Positions 57,950-64,000 of a stretch of 64,000 nt of DNA are shown piece after piece (position 1 is the first letter of the stretch; each line of letters begins with the position of its first letter). The position numbers and the translations under genes are program-made. Location of the stretch: NCBI RefSeq assembly GCF_024282095.1, contig NZ_JAMWZS010000003.1, positions 56,085 to 120,084 on the forward strand, in the 5' to 3' direction. Below the pieces are notes generated by a model. The model worked only from the letters and a program-made list of their open reading frames with translations, ran no database searches and had not been told where the DNA came from. Origin of the DNA: Nitrosomonas sp. (GTDB taxonomy: Bacteria; Pseudomonadota; Gammaproteobacteria; Burkholderiales; Nitrosomonadaceae).

Positions 57950-60493
57950 ATGAAAAGTACTATTTTAAAAGGCTTTGTCTTTTTACTGACCATGCTAATC
58001 GCACAACCGGGTTTTGCCCAAAAACGGATTTATCTGGCGCCTGATGATCACACCGATTACATGTGGACGGCAGGCGAAGCCGAGTATCAAAGTGTTTTTC
58101 TGGCTACCATCGACTATTACCTGGATCAGATGGATGCGACTGCGGCAAGCCCTCCGCCGTATCAGGCGCGCTGGAATGCCGACGGTAGTTTTTGGTTGTG
58201 GATTTATCAAAAGAACCGCTCAGCGACGCAATTCCAACGATTGATCAGTCGCATCCAGGACGGGCATTTCAGTGTGCCGCTCAACGCACTGGTGCTGTCA
58301 AATGGTGGCACGCCGGCGGAAGCGATTTTGCGCGGCATGTATTATCCGGGATTAATCCAACGTGCGTACGGCATTGATTTTCCGCTGGCGATTGCGATGG
58401 AAAATCAAACTTTGCCGTACGGCTTGTCATCATTATGGGCAGGTTCTGGGGCCCAATATTCATGGAAGGGCGTGTGCGGATGCGCCACGCATGTGCCGCA
58501 TCTGAGCAACCGCGAACGCGAGATTTATTATCTCGGCGGTCGCGACGACAGCCGCATTTTGATGAAATGGAATTCGCTGTTGCTCAATATTACGGATGAT
58601 AATACCTCCATTGGTGGTTATGCCGAAGGGCGTGATCCTTATACAACGATTCCTTTTATCGATACGGATGCGTCATTTGCAGCACGTTATCCTTTTCCGG
58701 TCATTGGTATTTTTGGCAAGGGAGAAGATGATCTCATCACCATCGACGACGAATTCGTCACCGCCGCGAAGCAATTAACCACGGCAAAACGCCAGGTCAT
58801 TGTGTCGAATCAATTGGATTTTTTTAGGGATTTTGAAGCGCATCACGGTACAGAACTGGAAACCTTTGCGGCCAGCTATGGTAATGAATGGGAGCTGTAT
58901 TCGGCTTCAATGGCGGAAGTTTCAGCGCGGGTTAAACGCGCCGTGGAGAAGCTGCGTAGCGCTGATGCGTTGGCTACGCTGGTTTCTTTGAAAAATTCCA
59001 CCTTTATGAATAGCCGGATTGCGGCACGTGATAAAGCAATGCTCAATTTCGGTTTGTACTATGAACATAACTGGACCGCGGACGGCCCTGTTTCGCGCGC
59101 CGACAGAGCTGACTGGCAGCGCAGAATCGAAGGTGAGATTACATCGTACGTCGACACGCTGCACGAGGATGCAAAAAATCAGCTGGGCACGATGATTGCC
59201 CGAAGCGGCACCAATCCGAGGTTTTATGTGCTCAACAGTCTGAGTTGGAACAGAACCGATTATGCGGATTTCCCTGTCGACAATAAAAACCTGATTCATG
59301 TCGTTGATGTGGCGACCGGACAACAAGTGCCTTGGCAGTATGTGACGATTGACGGGCAAACCCGATTGAGAATTCTGGCCAGCGATGTGCCTTCAGTCGG
59401 TTACAAAGTGTTTGAAATCAAAAATGGTGCGGGAATTTCATTTTCAAATGCGGCAAGCGTGATCGGCAATGTCATTGAAAACGATTTTTACCGCATCACC
59501 GTTTCAAACACCGGCGCGATCACGAGCCTGATCGACAAAGCGCAGGGAAATCGTGAATTTGTGCGCAAAATGAATGACCGATGGGTTAACGATCTGGGGG
59601 GGAGGGGCGGCAGCTTTGCAAGCAAGAACCTCGGTGCGGTGAGCGTAACGCTGCGGGTGATTTCCATGAGTCCGCGTTTGCATACGACGCGCATTACATT
59701 GATTCGCGGTAGCAATCGCATCGAGATTCAGAATGAAATTCTGCAAAATTTCGGCGAAACGCTGACATGGGGTTATTCATTCAACATCGATTCGCCCGAT
59801 GTCTGGCATGAAGAAGTTGGTGCGGTCATTCGCGCCAAATTGTTGCCCGATGGCGGACATTATTCGCCGAAAAATGCGCGGTACGATTGGCTGACGATCA
59901 ATCATTTCGCCGATGTATCCGGTGACAATGCTGGCGTAACGCTTTCAAACGCTGATGCGTATTATATGAAACTGGGCAATAGCACACGGTCTGAATTTGA
60001 TACCGGCACGCCGCAACTGAGCATTTTGGCGGGTGGTCAAGTCGATGGCGAGCATTTTGGAATTCCCTATCAGGGCGGCGATGCGCGATTCTTGCAACGG
60101 TTTGCCTTGCAAACACACGGTGCATTTAATCAAACAGCGGCGATGAAATTTTCGCTCGAACACCAGAATCCATTCGTAACGAGTGTTGTGACCGGAACAA
60201 ATCCGGTTTACAGCGAAAACAGTCATACATTCCTAACCATTTCCGATCCGGATGTGCTGCTGTGGGCTTTGAAGCCGGCTGAGGACGGAATAACTCAGGG
60301 TGTGATAACACGAGTCTGGAACCAAGCCAATGCGGCGCGCAATTACACGTTATCGCTCGCTTCCGATATTTTATCGGGGAAAAGAACTACACATATTGAA
60401 ACGGACATCGACGACGCCATGATTGTCAGCGGAAATTTATCGGCATCGCTCACCGCACATCAAATGCAAACACATCGGTTGCAGCTTCGATAA
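57950..60493 (+). CDS. Secreted glycoside hydrolase family 38-like protein
   Basis: The protein of about 847 residues begins with a signal peptide (MKSTILKGFVFLLTM ... GFAQ). The first domain has APDDHTDYMW, like the metal-binding start of GH38 alpha-mannosidases, and a later MNSRIAARDKAMLNFGLYYEHNWTADG. A C-terminal half with repeated beta strands also fits the GH38 C-terminal domain. The mature protein would act in the periplasm or outside the cell on mannose-type sugars. The start might also be ATG 57941. Functional assignment is moderate. Confidence 0.7.
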   Translation: MKSTILKGFVFLLTMLIAQPGFAQKRIYLAPDDHTDYMWTAGEAEYQSVFLATIDYYLDQMDATAASPPPYQARWNADGSFWLWIYQKNRSATQFQRLISRIQDGHFSVPLNALVLSNGGTPAEAILRGMYYPGLIQRAYGIDFPLAIAMENQTLPYGLSSLWAGSGAQYSWKGVCGCATHVPHLSNREREIYYLGGRDDSRILMKWNSLLLNITDDNTSIGGYAEGRDPYTTIPFIDTDASFAARYPFPVIGIFGKGEDDLITIDDEFVTAAKQLTTAKRQVIVSNQLDFFRDFEAHHGTELETFAASYGNEWELYSASMAEVSARVKRAVEKLRSADALATLVSLKNSTFMNSRIAARDKAMLNFGLYYEHNWTADGPVSRADRADWQRRIEGEITSYVDTLHEDAKNQLGTMIARSGTNPRFYVLNSLSWNRTDYADFPVDNKNLIHVVDVATGQQVPWQYVTIDGQTRLRILASDVPSVGYKVFEIKNGAGISFSNAASVIGNVIENDFYRITVSNTGAITSLIDKAQGNREFVRKMNDRWVNDLGGRGGSFASKNLGAVSVTLRVISMSPRLHTTRITLIRGSNRIEIQNEILQNFGETLTWGYSFNIDSPDVWHEEVGAVIRAKLLPDGGHYSPKNARYDWLTINHFADVSGDNAGVTLSNADAYYMKLGNSTRSEFDTGTPQLSILAGGQVDGEHFGIPYQGGDARFLQRFALQTHGAFNQTAAMKFSLEHQNPFVTSVVTGTNPVYSENSHTFLTISDPDVLLWALKPAEDGITQGVITRVWNQANAARNYTLSLASDILSGKRTTHIETDIDDAMIVSGNLSASLTAHQMQTHRLQLR

Positions 60494-60634
60494 CCGTGCA
60501 TCGCGTTCAATTCGGCGCCTGCCATCATGCGTACATTTGAACAAACATAGTCTGATGGTAGTTCTCAACGATATCAGTTACTCTTTACTGATGTGTGCGT
60601 CAAATGGTTTTGTATCAAAATGGGAAAATTAGTG

Positions 60635-62134
60635 ATGATGAATCATATTGAGTTTGTGCGGATGACGAAATGGCTGAAGAACGAATACTGTCTTGAGAAA
60701 GGCGCCAGGGCTGCAGCCGTTGCGGTTATTTTTTCCATCATTACATGTAATTCTCATGCGGCCGCAATGGATGAAAAAGTTTCTACGGCCCAAGATCAGG
60801 AAAGTATCGCGATTACGATTTACAATGAAAATCTGGCGCTGATAAGAGATTCGCGCAAAGTGATATTGGATCAGGATATCAATCGCTTAGCGTGGCGCGA
60901 TGTGTCAGCCCAGATCCGTCCTGAGACAGCATTGCTGCGTAATCTCACCGCGCCTTCTAAATTTCGCTTACTCGAGCAGAATTTTGATTTTGACCTGCTC
61001 ACTCCGGCGAAGCTGCTGGAAAAATATTCCGGCAAGGAAATCACCGTTATCCGTACCAATCCGATGACAGGTTCCGAGACGAGTGAAGCGGCGACTATCC
61101 TTTCAACCAATGACGGCGTGGTGCTGAAATTTAATGACCGTATCGAAACGGGGGTGTCGGGGCGGATGATATTTCCGGGTGTGCCGAAAAATCTGCGTGA
61201 TAAACCCACATTACTTGTTTCACTGCTAAGTCCATCCCAAGGCAAACACGATCTGGAGCTTTCCTATTTGACGCAAGGATTATCCTGGCACGCTGATTAT
61301 GTGGTTGCATTAAGTGAAACTGACGATTCGCTGGATCTGAATGGCCTTGTCACGCTGACCAACCAAAGTGGCATCGCCTACTACAATGCCAATCTGCAAT
61401 TAGTCGCGGGTGATATCAATCGCGTGCAACCTGAGCAGCGCATTGCCCGAAAAATGATGGCGCTGGCAGCAGAAGCGGTTGATGCGGTACAGATGAAGGA
61501 AGAGTCATTCTTTGAGTATCATCTGTATACCTTGCAGCATCCCACGACGCTTTCTGAGAATCAGACCAAACAGGTTGTGCTGATGTCCGCACTGAATATT
61601 CCTTTCAACAAAGAATATTTGTTGCAGGGGGCGGATTATTATTATTCAGGAAAGCACGATACGATCAGTCAAAAGCACAAGATCCATGTATTCATCAATT
61701 TTCGTAATAAAGGGGAGGGCTTAGGTATTCCATTGCCCAGAGGTGTTATTCGCGTTTACAAAAAGGATTTGCAGGGCAATAGTCAATTCGTCGGGGAAGA
61801 CCGCATTGATCACACGCCCAGCAATGAACGCATACGCCTTAAACTAGGCAGCGCATTCGATATCACTGCTGACAAAATACAGACCGATTTCCAGCAAATT
61901 GCCGGCACAGTGCGCCATACCAGCGTATTTGAAACTGCGTATCAAATTACCTTAAAGAATGCCAAGAAAGAAGCTGTCACTGTGCAAGTCCAAGAACCCA
62001 TACCCGGTGATTGGGAAGTGATAGCCGAATCTTTGCCGCATGTGAAACTCAGCGCCGGTTTGGTGGAGTGGAAGGTACCTGTTGCAGCGGATAGTGAAGC
62101 TAAGCTGACTTATCGCGTACGTGTCAAATATTGA
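60635..62134 (+). CDS. DUF4139-domain exported protein
   Basis: The protein has a signal-like hydrophobic segment ending about SHAAA, then a DUF4139 domain over most of its length (IYNENLALIRDSRKVIL, then LSYLTQGLSWHADYVVAL). DUF4139 is seen in the MuiA-related family linked to exopolysaccharide regulation, with unknown chemistry. The exact start is uncertain among several in-frame ATG/GTG codons from 60593 to 60662. It follows the GH38-like gene on the same strand but about 140 bases away. Confidence 0.75.
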   Translation: MMNHIEFVRMTKWLKNEYCLEKGARAAAVAVIFSIITCNSHAAAMDEKVSTAQDQESIAITIYNENLALIRDSRKVILDQDINRLAWRDVSAQIRPETALLRNLTAPSKFRLLEQNFDFDLLTPAKLLEKYSGKEITVIRTNPMTGSETSEAATILSTNDGVVLKFNDRIETGVSGRMIFPGVPKNLRDKPTLLVSLLSPSQGKHDLELSYLTQGLSWHADYVVALSETDDSLDLNGLVTLTNQSGIAYYNANLQLVAGDINRVQPEQRIARKMMALAAEAVDAVQMKEESFFEYHLYTLQHPTTLSENQTKQVVLMSALNIPFNKEYLLQGADYYYSGKHDTISQKHKIHVFINFRNKGEGLGIPLPRGVIRVYKKDLQGNSQFVGEDRIDHTPSNERIRLKLGSAFDITADKIQTDFQQIAGTVRHTSVFETAYQITLKNAKKEAVTVQVQEPIPGDWEVIAESLPHVKLSAGLVEWKVPVAADSEAKLTYRVRVKY

Positions 62135-62544
62135 AAGGCTTCTGAACGATATCTATTACGTTTTTATACATGACGTGATGGTATTTTCAGGGCGTCAGCC
62201 GATTCCGCTTCGATGTGTGCGCCATTGTGACTGCTTCGAAAGTTGGTCGGCAGGGCGAAACGCTTTAAGTGCCAATTCAGGTAGCTTCCTTGATCGAATG
62301 CATTAAGCAGAAAACCAGTTCATGTGCATGAATCCTGAGTAGTTATTTATCAATAACCTAGCTACCCCCTAGATTTCTTTATTGCCGAATGTTTCTTGCA
62401 GTGCACCGATGCACAATCAGAGTAGAATAATTAATGGCATATGTATGCAACCGAACAGATAAGCCTGAGAAGAATGGCTATTATTAGCTTCGTACTCTTA
62501 TAAATGATAAATAAACGATTTTAAATTACGGAGCTAAATTCAAA
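62135..62544. other. Intergenic region without recognisable genes
   Basis: About 410 bases that hold no supported gene. A short reading frame at 62121-62306 overlaps the DUF4139 end and has no ribosome binding site. The stretch probably holds the promoter of the small gene at 62545. Confidence 0.5.
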
Positions 62545-62808
62545 ATGAAAATATCTAATTTACTACTGGCACTGGTTATCGGTTTGTTTTTCTCAACTGC
62601 ACATGCTACTGAAACATTGCCTGAAAAAGGCGAAGCAGTTAAAAATGAAATCAAACGCGATGCGAACAAAGCAGTGGATCGTGTAGACGAAGCAATTTGT
62701 ACTGATACTGATGTTGAATGTGCGAAGAAAAAGATTGATAATCGTGCTGCAGAAGGAAAGGATTTAATTAACGATAAGTCTTCAGAAATAAAAAATAAAA
62801 TAGATTAG
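62545..62808 (+). CDS. Small exported helical protein
   Basis: The 87-residue protein has a signal peptide ending HATE, then a charged helical body rich in Lys, Asp and Glu (NKAVDRVDEA, KKKIDNRAAEGKDLINDKSSE). The pattern resembles small periplasmic LEA/CsbD-like stress proteins, but I make no firm family claim. It has two cysteines that could pair. It is followed after 50 bases by another small exported gene. Confidence 0.65.
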   Translation: MKISNLLLALVIGLFFSTAHATETLPEKGEAVKNEIKRDANKAVDRVDEAICTDTDVECAKKKIDNRAAEGKDLINDKSSEIKNKID

Positions 62809-62858
62809 TTTAAATTTCATTATTATTCGAAATCGACACAACTAAATGGAGAATCATC

Positions 62859-63149
62859 ATGAATCAAGGAAAAATCTTAACGATAGCGATTATTATGTAT
62901 ATGGCTTTTTTTACAGGTAGCGCATTTGCTTTTGATAAGTCTTTTCATCCAAACCATCAATTTGTTGAGAGAGAAAGTATTGGGCCAAATCTTAAGCCTG
63001 GTCTTGTTATCGATAAAGAAAAAGCAGCAAAAGTAAAAACTGCAGAAGAAGAAATGCAGCTTCCTTCTGGAGTAGTTCCAAGTGATCCTTCGCCAAAGAA
63101 TTCAAATATCCCTACTGGAGCGGCTCGTAGGTTAATGCCGTCCTTGTAG
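62859..63149 (+). CDS. Small exported protein, unknown
   Basis: The 96-residue protein has a signal peptide (hydrophobic core at about residues 7-24, ending SAFAF) and a polar mature part that ends in a proline- and arginine-containing tail. Its ATG has GGAG eight bases upstream. No family is recognised. It is followed by a strong hairpin terminator, so it ends a two-gene small-protein unit. Confidence 0.65.
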   Translation: MNQGKILTIAIIMYMAFFTGSAFAFDKSFHPNHQFVERESIGPNLKPGLVIDKEKAAKVKTAEEEMQLPSGVVPSDPSPKNSNIPTGAARRLMPSL

Positions 63150-63219
63150 TGTATTTTATTGTCTATTTTTTTACACTGGCACCCAGTGTCGTTGATAAAG
63201 CCCAGTGACATGATTGCAG

Positions 63220-63269
63220 AAAACAAAAGAGCACTTAGATCAATATTTGACTATGTGCTCTTTTGTTTT
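63220..63269 (+). terminator. Hairpin terminator after the small exported protein gene
   Basis: AAAACAAAAGAGCAC at 63220-63234 pairs perfectly with GTGCTCTTTTGTTTT at 63255-63269 (15 bases), with a 20-base loop. The 3' arm itself is T-rich, as in an intrinsic terminator, and lies 71 bases after the stop codon. Confidence 0.7.
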
Positions 63270-63311
63270 GGTGAAAAAGGGCGGATCGAATCACCTGTAG
63301 TAGTCTCGACC

Positions 63312-63354
63312 TGATCTGACAGTCACCCGATTTGACGATGTGTCTGTTAGATCA
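63312..63354. repeat. Inverted repeat at the end of the transposase remnant
   Basis: TGATCTGACAGTCAC at 63312-63326 is a near reverse complement of GTGTCTGTTAGATCA at 63340-63354 (13 of 15). It lies just outside the transposase remnant and probably marks the right end of that older insertion sequence. Confidence 0.5.
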
Positions 63355-63357
63355 AAT

Positions 63358-63591
63358 TCAGTTATTCAATGCGGTAATTTTATCGTCCCATACCTCCTTT
63401 GCGTCAATTAAAGTTTGGATAGGCGTACGCCCACAACACATCTTTCCTTGGTGGGTACGCTCACTATTGTAATTTGCCATCCAGTCATCCAGATCGTGCT
63501 GTAGCTCTTCGATGGATTGGTAAATCTTTCGCCTGAATGCTACCTGGTAGAATTCCTGCAAGATGGTTTTGTGGAAACGCTCGCAGATACC
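63358..63591 (-). pseudogene. C-terminal remnant of an IS3/IS481-type transposase, truncated by a newer IS3
   Basis: The frame reads ...GICERFHKTILQEFYQVAF... then IEELQHDLDDWMANYNSERTHQGKMC, the C-terminal end of an rve-type integrase/transposase. The reading frame continues across 63591 into unrelated sequence, while transposase homology stops there, exactly where the TGAATCGCCCCGG left end of the newer element begins. It lacks the N-terminal half and start, so it is a broken gene. Confidence 0.8.
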
Positions 63592-63641
63592 TGAATCGCC
63601 CCGGTATTTCCAGAGATAAAATGATTTGAGAGGAGGAGAAG

Positions 63642-63962
63642 ATGAAGAATCAAATCAGTTATTCACCGGAAGTACGAGAACGAGCGGTAAGATTGGTATT
63701 CGAGCAGCAAAAGGAGCATGAATCGCAATGGTCGGCGATTAAATCGATCGCATCAAAGATTGGCTGCACAGCGGAGACGTTGCGCACCTGGGTAAGACGA
63801 GCAGAGACTGATCAGGGAATTCGAGGTGGTATGTCGACTGCGGATCGTGAGAGACTCAAGGAATTGGAACAGGAGAATCGGGAATTAAAGCGAGCCAACG
63901 AGATATTACGTAAGGCATCGGCCTATTTTGCGCAGGCGGAGCTCGACCGCCGACCGAAATAA
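63642..63962 (+). CDS. IS3-family OrfA (helix-turn-helix) protein
   Basis: The 106-residue protein has the usual OrfA helix-turn-helix region ([16 protein letters not shown] ... [16 protein letters not shown]) and a C-terminal leucine zipper ([22 protein letters not shown]). It has GAGGAGG upstream. Its stop overlaps the OrfB start as TAATG, allowing OrfB by reinitiation or a -1 frameshift fusion. Confidence 0.93.
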   Translation: MKNQISYSPEVRERAVRLVFEQQKEHESQWSAIKSIASKIGCTAETLRTWVRRAETDQGIRGGMSTADRERLKELEQENRELKRANEILRKASAYFAQAELDRRPK

Positions 63963-64000
63963 TGGTGACATTTGTCGATAGCAACAAAGCAGAATACGGG
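63962..64000 (+). CDS. IS3-family OrfB transposase, partial
   Basis: The first codons ([13 protein letters not shown]) begin at the ATG overlapping orfA's stop. Only 13 codons are in the window, and the rest is cut off. The identification rests on position and the typical OrfB start. Confidence 0.7.
   Translation, partial: MVTFVDSNKAEYG

Larger units (their letters stand above)
63592..64000 (+). mobile_element. IS3-family element, 5' part, cut by the window end
   Basis: A terminal-like TGAATCGCCCCGG begins at 63592, followed by the orfA gene and the first codons of orfB. It has been inserted into the older transposase remnant. The right end is outside the window. Confidence 0.75.

Noticed and set aside
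62121-62306. A 61-residue frame after the DUF4139 gene
   Set aside because: It starts inside the preceding gene without a Shine-Dalgarno and has no domain or signal peptide.

Overview
The window is a bacterial chromosome segment that best fits an ammonia-oxidising betaproteobacterium of the Nitrosomonas type. The evidence is a cytochrome P460 gene (hydroxylamine oxidation), a hopanoid/squalene gene pair, a PEP-CTERM protein, the beta/gammaproteobacterial order gloB-methyltransferase-rnhA-dnaQ, and a large inorganic-carbon-acquisition locus expected of an autotroph. No rRNA, tRNA or CRISPR array was recognised.

Layout. 0.3-4.1 kb: a large RTX/FG-GAP secreted protein, a FimV-like protein and a DUF4124 protein. 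4.2-11.7 kb: housekeeping genes (guaB-guaA, a CarS-like membrane protein, a metallophosphoesterase, FmdB zinc ribbon, aspS, nudB). 11.7-26.4 kb: the inorganic-carbon island. It holds a STAS-less SulP transporter, a small two-helix membrane protein on the other strand, and a long minus-strand operon reading NuoM-like 1, DabA, DabB, NuoM-like 2, NuoM-like 3, two tandem beta-carbonic-anhydrase-like proteins and a small acidic protein. 27-28 kb: a second RTX protein. 28.2-32.2 kb: RNA methyltransferase, msrB, NhaC antiporter and small membrane proteins. 32.5-33.3 kb: a complete IS5-family element with TA target duplication. 33.5-35.1 kb: PEP-CTERM protein and cytochrome P460. 35.2-38.1 kb: gloB, methyltransferase, rnhA, dnaQ. 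38.1-45.3 kb: hpnA, squalene synthase-like gene, lysA with a tiny lptM, and an MCE/Mla-type lipid-transport operon. 45.4-50.7 kb: amiC, tsaE, queG, purT and a sugar mutarotase. 50.8-57.9 kb: an orphan membrane protein, an SLC13 transporter, ampD, tmk, holB and others. 57.9-63.1 kb: a secreted GH38-like protein, a DUF4139 protein and two small exported proteins. The right end is an older transposase remnant cut by a newer IS3-family element that runs off the window.

The main point of interest is the 11.7-26.4 kb island. DabA and DabB form the known DAB vectorial carbonic anhydrase. Here they are embedded with three further antiporter-like subunits and two soluble carbonic-anhydrase-like paralogs, so the locus looks like an enlarged DAB complex. 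Two intergenic regions, 13 kb apart on either side of the locus, each carry four GTGAA-type half-sites kept on an exact 11-bp register. This is the signature of a tandem-binding OmpR/PhoB-type regulator and suggests that both regions belong to one regulon. A second curiosity is a 118-bp inverted-repeat element inserted between tsaE and amiC that appears to supply the ribosome binding site, start codon and first residues of AmiC.
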